From Scedosporium boydii (lineage: Eukaryota; Ascomycota; Sordariomycetes; Microascales; Microascaceae), in NCBI GenBank assembly GCA_002221725.1, contig NJFT01000010.1, forward strand, positions 1 through 64,000: 64,000 bases of DNA, read 5' to 3'. The notes under the pieces are model-generated. The model had not been told where the DNA came from, ran no database searches, and saw nothing but the letters and a program-made list of their open reading frames with translations. The position numbers and the translations under genes are program-made. How positions within the stretch are numbered: position 1 is the first letter of the stretch; the number at the start of each line of letters is the position of its first letter. Shown here piece after piece: positions 1 through 11,312 of the stretch.

Positions 1-435
1 TTCCTGTATTGTGGTGACTAGAAATGTGGAAATAATCCATGAGTGAAGTTGGATGGGCTGAAATGGCGATGTGGTTTTTGGGGGGGGCGGAATGGGGGGG
101 CGGGCGGAAAGTGGGGTCGTCAACTTATCCCGCTACTAGGTTCCGAATTCTTACATTCTATTCTTATGTAGAGAGCCGTCTACACGCAAGAATTCCGCGT
201 GAGTACGCGTCAAGAGTATTTCCACACTGGAGACGGAACCCACCCGCTTGGAACCGGCTTCCCGCGGCTCTTGACATCATGCTGGGGGAGATAACAGCGT
301 TGTGATAATCAATACCCCAACTTGGAGCGCAGCTTCTTTATCTTCTCCCCCAAAGCTTTCCGCCCAAGGAGAATTGATTTGCCAAGGTCGACGAAGCGCA
401 TCCACGCACTCCAAAACAGAAATATCATCGCGATC
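1..435. other. Gene-free 5' flank
   Basis: No supported gene. There are two G runs near 80-110. The last 100 bases lead into the monophosphatase start at 436 and probably hold its promoter and leader. The open frames here are short and have no family signature. Confidence 0.5.
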
Positions 436-1822
436 ATGGCTGCTGGCAGTTCTGGAAACTACACCTCAGTCGACCGCAGCGAGGGCGAATTAGACGAAAT
501 CCACGCCTTCGCCATCCAGCTGGCGAAAGATGCGGGGCAACTACTGATGAAGTCGGTTCGCCAACGAGTCGGCCCCGCGAGAAAAGGCGGTGGGCTTCCA
601 GAAATTAAATTAAAAGAGAGTTCCGTGGATATTGTTACCGAAACCGACATGAGTGAGTTCCCCGTGGAAATGAAGGACCGTTGATTGATCTTCGTAGAAA
701 CGCCTCTGGCTAATAGTGGAGAGTAGGCATTGAAGCATTCATCTTTGACACTATAACGGCCAAATACCCTTCTCATAAGCAAGCATTTCCCTATGTCTTC
801 CCGTCTACCCCAGCTTTCGAGGAACATAGATAAGAGCTGACTTTAAGAATCTTGGACAGATTTATTGGCGAGGAAACTTATTCAAAGGGCTCCGACCGCC
901 AATATCTCGTAGACGATGCCCCAACATGGATTGTAGACCCTCTAGATGGTACTGTTAACTTCGCCCATCTCTTCCCCATGGTTTGCATATCAATCGGGTT
1001 TACTCTCGGTGGTCGCCCTGTTATCGGAGTTATAAACGCCCCGCTCTTGAACCAAATCGTTTCCGCATGTCGAGGTCGTGGCGCTTGGCTCAATGAGTCG
1101 CAACGACTCCCCCTAATCCGGGATCCCATCCCTCCGCTGCCCGATCAAGCCCCTCGGGGCTGCATACTTTCGTGCGAGTGGGGAAAGGATCGTCGGGACG
1201 TCCCTGCAAGCAACCTATACAACAAAGCGGAAACTTTTCTGAACATGGCATCCGAGATAGGAGGTAGAGGCGGAAAGGGTGGTATGGTTCACGGAGTCTG
1301 AAGTCTGGGGAGGTAAGCTCGATAACTATCCCTTACGCTACAAGACAATGCGAAATTAGAATGGAAACTAATAAGTACGTCAGCGCGGCGATGGGCCTGG
1401 TATACGCCGCCATGGGCTCAGTCGATATCTGGTTGGAAGGAGGCTGCTGGGAATGGTATGAAATCCTTATCCAGGCTGATTTCAAACACTCAATTCCAAG
1501 GCATACGTGTTCTAACAGGCCACACGATAGGGATGTTGCCGCTGGTATCGCGATTCTCGAAGAGGCGGGCGGATTTGTGACGACTGCAAATCCTCCAGGT
1601 GACCCTGAAACATGCGAGATTCCACCCGTTAAGTTAGGCGGAAGACTCTACCTCGGCATTCGGTATGTAAATCTAGCCAGCACTCGTTCTTGACCCTGGC
1701 ATTGCTTACAACAAAATAGTCCCGCTGGTCCATCTGTAAGAGAGGAGGCCGTTCAATCACAGAAGAGAGTAGTGCGCGTAGTATGGAAGAGAGTACAGCC
1801 TCTTGACTACGTAAGGAAGTAA
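436..1822 (+). pseudogene. Inositol-monophosphatase-like protein (QutG type), one in-frame stop
   Basis: Six exons can be assembled: 436-652, 727-778, 860-1312, 1384-1455, 1531-1662 and 1720-1822, encoding 342 residues if the stop is ignored. The product belongs to the Mg2+-dependent FIG superfamily (inositol monophosphatase; QutG in quinate clusters). Visible metal-binding motifs are FIGEET, DPLDGTVNF and WDVAAG. The second intron (779-859) starts with GC rather than GT; splicing there restores the family string PSHKFIGEET. Exon 3 has TGA at 1299-1301 where the family has Arg in RSLGS. CGA to TGA is one C-to-T change. The rest of the frame is open, so inactivation looks recent. No quinate pathway gene is visible nearby. 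The family call is firm; the substrate is unknown. Confidence 0.8.
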
Positions 1823-2186
1823 GGGAACAGGATAGTGTGGGAAACCAGCCCTGATTGGCTGGTTTGCCCGACTGACTTCTACCGAACCTCTGCCGAAACG
1901 TTAGTTAGTTTGGGAACTTTCGCAGGGAGGAAAACCTCTTCTTCCCCAATCAAGAACCGTTATATAAATCTAGATCTAGCTTGGTCTAGCTACTTCCCTC
2001 GTTGGCTGGAGCTTCCGAGCTTTTCCCGTTTCTGCCGTCTCTTACCGCCCGGTCGCTATAGGGCCGCGACCTGGGTCGAGACATACCGGCCCTCTCGTTT
2101 CTCCGCGCAGAAAGGTAAGTTCAATCGCATAGCCCAGCTACTCGGTAGGGCATTACCTATCAGGTACCTCAAGGAACCGAGCAGTC
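1823..2186. other. Gene-free spacer
   Basis: An open frame from 1835 shows no recognisable family and overlaps the start of the next relic. Nothing else is seen. Confidence 0.35.
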
Positions 2187-4379
2187 ATGCCAGGAAATTT
2201 GGATGAGATCCGGAACGCACTCCTTGCGCTCGGCAAGGCTCTTAGCGTCGACTTGGCCGTGTCGCGTGCCAATGTCGCGGAAGATGATACCTACTTGAGG
2301 CCTGACGGCGACAGACACTACGACCGGCTTGAGGTCGCCAGAATCCAGCTAGAGCACCTTCCCCCGGCGGAAATACCTGATGGGTTAATAGCTACCATGC
2401 AACGTCTTTTTAGATACCCCCTTGAAGATAAAAGCCGTCTAGCCAAAGTCTCGAAATTTGGCCAAAATCCCTAGGGACGAAACATGAGGTCAGGATTGAA
2501 GACGTTACTGGCAGCGCGCCGGTTTTCACTTGGCAGTTCGATTCGTCGCCTCGCAACCGCGGGATCGAATTATACGAGTATGGATACGACGAGTACGGCT
2601 ATCCATACCGGTTAAGCGAGCAACGCCTTAATGATCCAGAGTCGTGGCCGCGTTTGACGGAGAATCTTGCGATAGTATGACAAGTTGTCTTTCGTATTGC
2701 TAGCAGGTTAACTCCACAGTATCTAACATAGCTCAGGATGGGCTCCGTCATGCACTCGATCTTCCTCCCTGGAGAGGTCAGAGATTTGGGAAAGAATGGT
2801 TCGGTGATTATGCCATGTACATGTTCCAGACTAATGGCATCTACTAACGCTCACTTCTCGAGGGTCATTCCTTTCGAACGCGACTTGTGTCCTGACGAGA
2901 TCCTTACCATCCATTTCCAGCTCTTTGATTGCGGCAATGCTAATTTCTTCTCTGAACACCATGGGGTAGGTGTCCCACCTTCATCGGCAAGTTTTGACTT
3001 CTTGAAGTCTTTCGCCAGGCTGGACCACTCCCAGGCAACACATTTCGAAGCCCAGAAATGGGGTGAAAAGGTGCTTGAGTACCCCAGTTCTCTATATGGG
3101 ACACATCTTGCCTTGCAGTACAGATTTCGCGTATTCTCTATATCGGAAGCCCCTTTCGGGACTGGTGTCTGGCTCCTGCAGCGTGAGCGTGGTACCCAAC
3201 CAAAAGCCGGCGGTGGGCTTGGGAGCAAAATATCGGCGCACGTCACCGAGCGCTGCTTTGCAATAGCTCTTCAAACGACGTGCCACCTAGGTCTACCGGT
3301 CTTCACGCTTGTGAATTTATTCGATTCTACACCGCTTTACCGGACCTGGACTGACATGCCGGGACTTGGCGCTGAAGATAAATGGTATATTTCTAGACTC
3401 CAACCCTGTCTCTTCGGCACAGGTTTCGCTGTATTTGTTTATCGACTTTACTTTTGGTGCATCGTATGGGAAAAACAATGGAATTCCACTTTGGACCACA
3501 TCGATGCCCAGCTTTCCGTCAAGGTCAGAGTGTCTTGAAGTTGATTGTCTTAATCGTCTAATCAGTTTGACAGCTTGGAGATGTACTTTCGCCTCAGCGT
3601 AGGAAGGAAATGATGTTCGACTCCGCCGGAAAGGACTTGAATACTTCAGAGTCCTATTTCGCTATAATCCAGCTACTCCGCATCGCAGCTGAATGGATCA
3701 ATGAGAGCATGGATGATCTCTCACAGCTTCGGAATGATTCTTCTAGAACCTACTTTCAATTCTTAATGGAAATGGCCAAGAATACCAAAGATGAAGAGCA
3801 GGCCTTGGCTGCGAAGTCCAACCAGAGAAACTGGGACATTCTACTTGCCCATCAGCGGCGTCTCGGGGACGGTCTGCTAGCTCGAATCCGCAAGAAAGAG
3901 GAAGAGGTGAAGAGCCTTAGGGACGCGGTATGCAATTCGCTCTTCAAAACTCAAACTGTTGGTACTTCATCATTAACATAATAATAATTATCCTGGGCTA
4001 GCTTTTCAATGCAACGTCGGTCAGAGAGGCGACAAAGTCTACGGAGCTGAACCATTATGTACTTGTCTTTACGGTAGTGACCATCTTCTACCTTCCGCTT
4101 GGATATGTTGCTGTATGTCTTGTAGCCTGGCACTTGGGACCCTAGAATTGTTAGCTAAAGATATACTGATCACCCGCCACTAGGCTCTATTTGCCTTGGG
4201 CATGTTTAGTTGGAACGATTCGAACCAACAGAGGTCTTTCATCATCACTACTATCGCGGTTTGTCTAGGGACTTACGCGACATCAGCGTTTTCTCATTTG
4301 GTATGTGAGGAAGGATGAGAGGCGCAGCGCTTTCAAAGATTTCGGTAGGCGGCTTGGACGTAATAAGGCCGACAAGTAG
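2187..4379 (+). pseudogene. CorA-like membrane protein, decayed
   Basis: The C-terminal half is clear. After an intron ending near 3569 the frame reads LGDVLSPQRRKEMMFD, then a soluble helical region, with introns at 3928-4001 and 4113-4183. Two membrane segments follow: one around YVLVFTVVTIFYLPLGYVA and one after FSWND, around FIITTIAVCLGTYA. This is the layout of fungal CorA-like Mg2+-transporter-related proteins. A one-base frame change near 4297 separates the second segment from the expected basic tail (WYVRKDERR to the stop at 4377-4379). The N-terminal part (from the Met at 2187) needs frame changes near 2470, 2690 and 2850 that I could not all explain by introns. It is therefore annotated as broken, though an unusual multi-intron gene is possible. 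Transport activity is not implied. Confidence 0.55.
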
Positions 4380-4797
4380 GAAGGTCAAGAAGAAATCGCA
4401 CGTATTTCTCTTATTTAAAAATTTAATGTTCCTCAATAGCTAAGATAGAAGTCTCGGAACCCGACCTAGACGCCTAGACTCGGCTAATCGGAATAGTTAC
4501 TAAAGATTCTAGGGAAATTTCTAAACGCTCCAAACGTAAGGCGGTTGTAGATATAGTCGAATTTGCGCGGGGAGACCATCAATAGTAGGGCTCAGAATAC
4601 CCGCCCATTACAACATTGCCCGCGGGGTTTTTTTAAGGTTTTTTGGGGAATTTTCTAGGAGTTTTTATTTTCAATATATAAACTCCGCAAAGCTTTGCTT
4701 TCCCGGAGTTCTGCTTACACAAAGCCAAATAAGTGTAAGCAGAGAGTATTTTAAGTAACTTTATTAATATTTCTCCTTTCCTATTACAAACTCTTTC
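4380..4797. other. Start of AT-rich block
   Basis: Composition drops to strongly AT-rich from about 4400, with stops in all frames. No gene is seen. It marks the edge of the repeat block that runs to about 7840. Confidence 0.6.
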
Positions 4798-4799
4798 AC

Positions 4800-5457
4800 T
4801 ACTCAATTATCTCCGTTTCTCGCACTCCCGCACGCCCGACAAGATATACCTAACTAGCGTTTTAAGGATAGTAAGAGCTCCGTTGCTTAGGCGGACACCG
4901 CAAAACACGTCGAGAACGCTTCTCGGAATAATGGGCACGACGACGAGCTTGCTAACATCCTCGAGGCGCTCGACAACATTTGTGAAGAGCGGACTGCCAC
5001 TGCTAGTCAAACAGGGTGCGCAATTCATGCAGCTATCAATCGTGCCTTAGACACAGCCAAAACAGCGACCGGGAGCAACATCTGCCCGACAAGCCATCTA
5101 TCCTAGTGCTGCCCGCCACCCCCGTGGACCAAACACTTACGGATTCGAGGACAAGCAATATTGAGAAGCTTGGCGTCATGTCCCTCGCTCGCTTCCCCAG
5201 CCGAGCAAAGACGGCAGAACCTCCCACGCCAGGGCGCGAGACCGAAGGCCTCCGATGGCACTAACGAAGATAACAATTTTTATTTGCTGGCCGAGGCTAT
5301 TCAACACCTTGGTCAGCAGCTCGACAGGCTCAAGACCGACACGAATGCGATCGCTGACACCCAGATCGCTACCCTTAAAGGCCGCATCGACACCCTCTTC
5401 AACCCGTTAGAGCAGAGCAGCGCATTAAGGACCTCGAAGTTGAGATATACAGCCTAA
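4800..5457 (+). pseudogene. Degraded transposon ORF remnant
   Basis: A patch of normal composition lies inside AT-rich DNA. Protein-like sequence runs through three frames: first around ELANILEALDNICEERTAT, then a Pro/Thr-rich stretch, and finally from 5161 a helical stretch around EAIQHLGQQLDRLKTDTN ending at 5457. The small, charged, coiled-coil-like character resembles the gag-like first ORF of a retroelement. No zinc knuckle or enzymatic domain is visible. The frame changes and flanking AT-rich DNA show it is dead. The assignment to a retroelement is inference. Confidence 0.35.
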
Positions 5458-5850
5458 ACTAATTAATCTTTTTATCCTTAGTTACTAATTTCTATACTTT
5501 TTATAAAGAGTTTATTTAAATAGTTTCTATTTATCTACTTTACTATTATTAATAAAAGTTAAGTTTAAGTTTATAAGAGATATAAGCTTAATATATCTCT
5601 CTACCTTCTATATACTTCCTAGAACTATTTAGCTAGCTCTTACTCTACTACCTTATAGATAGTAATATAATCTTTTTACTTAAAATATTTTAATCTAATT
5701 TTATTAAAAATAAATAAAGATTTTAATTAATTAAATATTAAATAAGCTAATTTCTAAGATATACTAAGAAGTATTATATATTACCTTATAACTAATAGTA
5801 TTTTATAATACTATATAAGAGGCTTAGACTACAGTCCTAGTATTTTATCC
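5458..5850. other. AT-rich, RIP-like DNA
   Basis: Very AT-rich with TA-rich words and no open frame. It probably continues the transposon remnant just upstream. Confidence 0.55.
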
Positions 5851-5855
5851 CTTAG

Positions 5856-6294
5856 TATTATAATCCTAACGCTTTAGGTTTCAGCTAATCAATAGGATAG
5901 GAAGGTGCTGGGGCAGCAGGGGCCTATTTAGGGATAAGTAAGGCAGTCGAACAGTATTTACAATAATAGGTATTAAGAGTACATATATAAGTATAGGGTA
6001 TAGATGTTACTTATATTAACTACTAAAGAGTCTAGAAGATAACTAGGCTAGCAGGAGACATCATAGCTTTATATAGACACTTCTTCCATCCATCTTCAGT
6101 TCCTTATCATAGTTAATCAAGTCCTTACTCGATCACCTAGTCGATCCTTAGTTTAACTAGCTGGTTGGTCGGATGGTCGTCCGACCAACTCATCAGACGC
6201 CATGCCGCCCGATTCCATAACTAAGCTATTTTAATTCTGCCGTTCTTCGCTCACCGCTCGGCTCACGTGATATAGCCGCGGCCGGCTCATAACA
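5856..6294 (+). mobile_element. Solo LTR, 439 bp, heavily RIP-mutated copy
   Basis: This 439-bp block aligns end to end, without an obvious length change, with 59611-60049. It is flanked by the direct 5-bp repeat CTTAG (5851-5855 and 6295-6299), the mark of LTR-retrotransposon integration. Its 5' end reads TATTATAATCC where the other copy reads TGTTACAATCC, and its 3' end TCATAACA where the other reads TCATGACA. Most differences are A or T here versus G or C in the sister copy, i.e. transitions. It has no internal coding region, so it is a solo LTR left by recombination. A TATA-like stretch (CTTTATATAGAC) is kept. Confidence 0.88.
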
Positions 6295-6299
6295 CTTAG

Positions 6300-7042
6300 C
6301 CTCCTCTTTAAGTCTAAGTAAACTTTTAATAAAGGAATAAAGATAGTAGAATTTTTAAGCTAGAGATTTATATTATTAATATAAATAAAACCTTATTTAG
6401 AAATATTATATAGCTTATAACCTTATTAAAATTAATTATTTTAGAAGAAGAAAATATAAAAAAAATTAAATAGTTTTAATATAATAGATATCTATAAGCT
6501 AGCTTACTACTAGTAGATAAAAATAGTTTTATATTACTTAGTTATAAGATAATATAAGATATTATATTATATTAACTAATTAATAATAAATAAGTTTTAA
6601 TATTATTATATAATATTCTAATTTATAATATATAATAATTATTAAAAGTAAATTAATTAATAAATATATTATATATTATTATTAAGTAATTAGTAAGTTA
6701 ATTTAAAATAAAAGATAATAGTATTACTTACTTTTTATTAAAAGCTATTAAAATATATATTACTTTTTTAAAATAAAAAAATTAAAGTTAAGAAATTTAA
6801 AAAAACTTAAATAATTATTAATTAAATTAAAAAAGTTTATAATAAAGAGAAACTAAGTAGTTAATTATAGTTATTATTAAAATAAACTAAAATAAAGTCT
6901 AATAATATAAAATAGAGAAAAAAAAATAAAAAAATAAGAAGTATATTTAAAGTAAATATAATTTTATTAATAAATCTATTTTTTAAATAAGACAAAATTA
7001 TAAAAAAATAGAAATAGTAATAGAGTTAAATAATAGGAGATG
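6300..7042. other. AT-rich, RIP-like DNA
   Basis: Almost pure A/T words with stops in every frame and no gene. It begins right after the target duplication of one solo LTR and ends at that of the next, so it was resident DNA before both insertions. Confidence 0.6.
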
Positions 7043-7047
7043 ATTAG

Positions 7048-7423
7048 TGTTACTAACTCTTCAGGCTATCAGGTGGGTACAGTTGGTGACAGGGTCGAAG
7101 GTTGTCTGTTGATGGTAGAGTGAGGCAGTCGAACAGTATTTACAAGATATTGGTGAGAAGTGCGTATTCAAGTGTAGGGGTGTAGTTGTACTTGAATTGA
7201 CTACTGGAGAGTCTTGAAGGACAAACTAGATACAAGGAGGATTCCATAGTTTATATAGACGTTTCCCTTCCAAGCTCTCCACGCGGGTCGGTTCTTGGGT
7301 CGACCGACCGGTCGCTTGCCCAGACGACCGATCAGTCGCTTCTTGGCAAAAGCGACCACGTGACTTGTAATTCTGCCGTGCCACACCGCTTCCTCGTGAC
7401 CTGGTCGCGGCCATGTCGTGACA
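7048..7423 (+). mobile_element. Solo LTR, 376 bp, related subfamily
   Basis: The block begins TGTTACTAAC and ends GTCGTGACA (TG...CA ends) and is flanked by the 5-bp direct repeat ATTAG (7043-7047 and 7424-7428). It shares ordered blocks with the 439-bp LTR: a GAGGCAGTCGAACAGTATTT stretch, GACTACTGGAGAGTCT, a TATA-like TTTATATAGAC, GGTCG/CGACC-rich palindromic DNA, CACGTGA and TTCTGCCGT. It is shorter and clearly diverged, so it is a sister subfamily. Its GC content is normal although both flanks are AT-rich, which suggests it arrived after the flanks were mutated. Confidence 0.85.
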
Positions 7424-7428
7424 ATTAG

Positions 7429-7841
7429 TAAAGTACTAAATCTAGATAATAAAAATTTTAAGATTATTTTAGAAGTTAAGATATTATAGATCCTAGATAC
7501 TTTTAGATAATAAGAATTTTCTTAGAGAGATTCTATCTATTTTAAAATAGCAATTTTAGCTGGGGTGGCTAGAAAGGAGGCTTGGGGGCTGTGCAGTACA
7601 TGTATATACTGGGCTCACTGTAGCTCAGGGTAGAGCAGCTGCAGCTCAGGACTGCGGCCAGCAACGGAAATCGTGAATGTCTAGATTCGTCTTAGATATT
7701 ATACTGATATCCAACGATACCTCCGCAAGAACTACCTGAAGGTACGGGGCCTTTTGCTGTGAGGTTTATAATTCTAGCGCAGTTATTATAACTATCGAAG
7801 ATCAAACGCCAAGCACAGACATTGAATATTCCGCGCCCCAT
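7429..7841. other. Transition from AT-rich to gene-rich DNA
   Basis: AT-rich to about 7555, then normal composition. No gene is supported. The last part lies downstream of the dehydrogenase stop and is probably its 3' untranslated region and terminator. Confidence 0.45.
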
Positions 7842-9050
7842 TCAATGTTCGATCTTGATGCGCAGCTTCCCGAAGTGCTTCTGATCCCACATATACTTGT
7901 AGGCTTCCTTCAGCTCCGAAAGTGTGAATATCTTGTCATCCACAACTGGGTGGATGTCATTGGCCTCGATGGCTCGGTTAAGGGCTTCCAACTGGTCCCG
8001 AGATCCAATCATGATACCCCTAACGACGCAATTGTGCATCAATATGTCCTGAAAGGACGGTTGGTCTTTGGACTGCCCACCAAGATATCCGATGATTGAA
8101 ATGACACCGTCCATTCGCACGGCCTTCAGAGATTGGGCAACTGTTGTAGGCCCGCCCACCTCGACGACGTGAGCAACACCATCTTGGTCCCCTGTGAAAG
8201 ATTTAGCAACATCGCCCCAGTTGGGTTCTTCCCTATAGTTAATGATGTGGTCGGCGCCGAGTTTCTTCAGCTTCTCAGCTTTTACGGTAGACGAAGTGGT
8301 GGCGATAACTTTGGCTCCGGCTGCTTTTGCGAACTATTTGGTGGTGAGACCGAGCAGCCGATCACGTCGTGAGAAGCGATCCTCGCGGAAAGGAACTACT
8401 TACCTGAAGTGCAAACACGCTGACACCTCCAGTGCCCTGAGTCAACACATAATCGCCCGGCTTCAACGATCGACCCTCAATGCCGTATAGGGCATTCCAC
8501 GCCGTCAGTGCGGCGCAAGACAACGTTCCAGCCTCGAGATAATCGAGATTTCTGGGGACCTTGACGACTCCGAGCTCCGGGAATGCACCATACTGCCTCA
8601 AGGTCCCGTCGAGCTGGCCGCCAAGTCCAGTGATACTGGCCCTTGGGGTCAACGCTCCGCTCAGATGATCCTGGTTGAACAAAGTGTACACACGGTCGCC
8701 CTTCTTAAACTTCGTCACCTTGGATCCAACTTCGACAATCTCGCCAGCACCATCAGAGCCCGGCACGACGCCATCATTGGTAGGTACTGGGTAACCACCC
8801 TCGATCGGGATAGTGAGATCTCGGTAGTTGAGAGAAGCCCCATGGACTGTTCTAAAATGTTACTATCTCGTTTCGTTGCCCCAGGGTGCGGCGTGAAACT
8901 GTCGTTTCCCGAAACTTCCCTCGTATACTCACATTTAACCAAGACTTCGGTCTCACCGATTTTAGGAATCGGTGCATCTTCGTTGTAGATCAGGGAATCT
9001 ACTCCATTCTTCCCTTGAAGAGTCCATTGCTTTTGGGTTTGGGAAACCAT
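7842..9050 (-). CDS. Zinc-type alcohol dehydrogenase-like MDR oxidoreductase
   Basis: Three exons (9050-8933, 8846-8404, 8333-7842) encode 350 residues. Introns are 86 and 70 bp, and splicing restores the family string VLVKFHGASLNYRD at the first junction and FALQFAKAAGAKVIA at the second. This is a medium-chain dehydrogenase/reductase of the quinone-reductase/zinc-type ADH-like group. An N-terminal GroES-like domain with VPGSDGAGEIVEVGSKV is followed by a Rossmann domain with the nucleotide-binding stretch LTQGTGGVSVFALQFAK. The four structural-zinc cysteines of classical ADHs are not seen, so an NAD(P)H-dependent enone or quinone reductase is more likely than an ethanol dehydrogenase. The substrate is unknown. 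It lies 1.1 kb from the divergent aldo-keto reductase. Confidence 0.9.
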
Positions 9051-10171
9051 TGTTGCCGAGGTATTGCTGAGGTGTTGCTGAGGTGTTGTTGAGGGGGGTA
9101 CCGAGGTGCTGCTGAGATTTGGATGCGGCCAGATTCGAAAGTGGCGGGCAACGCAGGATATAAGCAAGCGGCATGGCTCTGCTTAATGCTATAATTTATG
9201 CCCCATCTCCCTTGAGGTATCAGGACATATATTGCCACATCATTGTGACAGCTTCACGGGTGATTTGTCAGAGGGTAGTAGTTTCCACTTGAATTTGAAA
9301 TTGTGATGGGTCATTTGTAAGCAGTGAAACCCCAAAGCTCGATCTGGACTTTAATGTTCGATCTAGATTGTTCATGGAACAGTGAGTTAATGAGTTGTGG
9401 AATACACTAGTCCCACAGTCTAGCTGCAACGCCTGGGGCGTGGGGGTCCTCGCTGCTGCCTCGTACCTGCACTAGCACAATATCTAGGAATCGGGGAGGG
9501 ATCTTAAGACAACATGTATTTCGGAGGAGCCGCTTATGAGTTCGGGATCTTTGTGTAGCGTCGTCTACCATGCCTGTCTGATGTTGCTATGGCTGAGGGG
9601 AGCTTGGAGGCCTTGGATTTCAGGCTGGTGGTTAGGGGGCGGTGCAGGCGAAGGGGTCGAAATAATTATCAATCAGTTTCTCCAAACGAGTGGTTTTGGA
9701 GCATTTTGATTGGAAATACGCCGTTTCCCGGATCTGACCAAGACGATGTGCTTATTCCCTCAATATTGCATACACCAGATCTTCACCAGTTTCCAATGTC
9801 TAAATTGCCGATATTTTTCCAAGTTCCTGCCCGATATTCCAGGTCCCACAGGTGCTGCGGACGGAAGACTCTTGTAACTTGTTTGTGTCACTTAAACCTT
9901 TGTTCTCGCATCTTAAGTCCGATTAATGTCCGGGAGAGAACGGGAAGGCGCGAGCTGTGCCCTTGGTTATGGTGGGATGGCGATCCCCGCACTCCTCATG
10001 CATTGCCCGCACGGAGTTAGCGCTTCCAATCTCGAGGCCGGAGTAGAACCACGTCGTCATAAGTCGAACCCGGAAACTACAGTGTCCCAAGAAGGGAGAA
10101 AACCGAAAGGGAAACAAAAACAGACGTGCAGACATATCGCGCCCGGCGGATAATAACGAGAAAGAACGACA
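9051..10171. other. Divergent intergenic region
   Basis: Sits between two divergently transcribed reductase genes, so both promoters should be here. A short tandem GAGGTGTTGCT-like repeat lies at about 9058-9095, just upstream of the dehydrogenase start. The open frames (e.g. 9589-10020) have no family signature. Confidence 0.5.
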
Positions 10172-11312
10172 ATGGCAGAACACGGTCCAATTGGCTATGG
10201 CCTCATGGGTAAGCACAAGCCTTGCTGTCTTCCCCCGAGCCTTTTGGGCTATTTTCGTGTGGGGTTATGTTCGGCTGACACTTGAGGAAGGCTTGACTCC
10301 CCACCATGGCGGCATCCCGGAGGAACAAGCCTTCGAAGCCATGAGAGCCGCCGTCGAGGCTGGTTGCACAGTCTGGAACGGAGGTATCTTCTACGGGACG
10401 CCCGAGAATAACTCTCTAACCCTGCTCCGAAAATACTTTGAGAAATACCCCGAGGACGCTTCAAAGGTTGAGATCAATATCAAGGGCTGCACGGTTCCCG
10501 GTAAGATTGAGCCGGATGGAAGAAAGGAAGCCGTGTTCCGCGATGTTCAACGAGCTATCGAGCTGCTCCCACCCCACATTAAGAAGATCGACATGTTTGA
10601 ACCGGCCAGAGTCGACAAGAACGTGCCCCTTGAAGAGACGATCAATGCCCTCAAGAAGTGCCAGGATAAGGGATGGATTGGAGGAGTGGCCTTGAGTGAA
10701 GCCAGCGCTGACACCATCAGAAAAGCCAGTAAAATCGTTAAGGTGGCTGCGGTTGAGACTGAGGTCGGACTGTTTACCACCGAGGCTCTTACGAACGGTG
10801 TCACGGTGGCTTGTGCCGAGTTGGGCATTCCTATCCACGCGTAAGTTCCCTTTTTTTTTTTTTTTTTTTTTTTACCAGGTGCAGGCGTGTACGGTTTATT
10901 TCTCTAAACGTGAACCAGATACGGGACTCTAGGGCATGGGTTCCTCACCGGGACGATCAAGTCTTACGATGATCTCAAAGAAGGCGATTTCCGACGTATT
11001 TTTCCACGGTTCTACCCAGAAAATTTCGACAACAACCTCAAGCTCGTCAAGGAGGTGGCTGAGCTGGCAGAAAGGAAGGGGTGCACCACTGCGCAAATCG
11101 CCATTGGATGGGTGGTCGCCATCTCCAAGTCGGAGGGCATGCCCAAGATTGTCCCGATCCCCGGCGCTGCCACGGCGGAGAGAGTGCGAGAGAATGCGAA
11201 GGCTGTGGAGCTGACGGCGCAGGACATGGAAGAGATCAACCGTATTCTTGCGCAGTGCGTTGTTAGGGGAGAGCGGTATCCCGTTCCTTTCTCGAAGTAT
11301 CTGGATGGTTGA
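10172..11312 (+). CDS. Aldo-keto reductase, pyridoxal-reductase-like
   Basis: Three exons (10172-10208, 10291-10840, 10919-11312) encode 326 residues. The 37-base first exon encodes MAEHGPIGYGLMG and is joined to LTPHHGGIPEEQAF. The opening YGLMGLT resembles fungal pyridoxal reductases (AKR8, Plr1 type). The (beta/alpha)8 fold is supported by the Tyr in IFYGTPENN, the PHIKKIDMFEPARVD strand, YGTLGHGFLTGTIKSYDD, and the cofactor stretch PKIVPIPGAATAERVREN. Intron 2 carries a run of 23 T and a CTCTAA-type branch site before the CAG at 10916-10918. The likely reaction is NADPH-dependent reduction of an aldehyde; the substrate is inferred only from family resemblance. Confidence 0.88.

Noticed and set aside
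39..493. Frames before the monophosphatase start
   Set aside because: No family signature; Gly/Arg-rich translation of G-rich DNA, and they overlap the gene leader.
2738..3538. A 266-residue frame and its antisense 131-residue frame as separate genes
   Set aside because: They lie inside the CorA-like locus between its recognisable parts. Neither shows an independent family, so they are treated as part of the relic.
4190..4240. A GATTCGAACC-like word suggesting a tRNA T-arm
   Set aside because: No acceptor or anticodon arm pairs around it, and it lies in coding sequence of the CorA-like relic.
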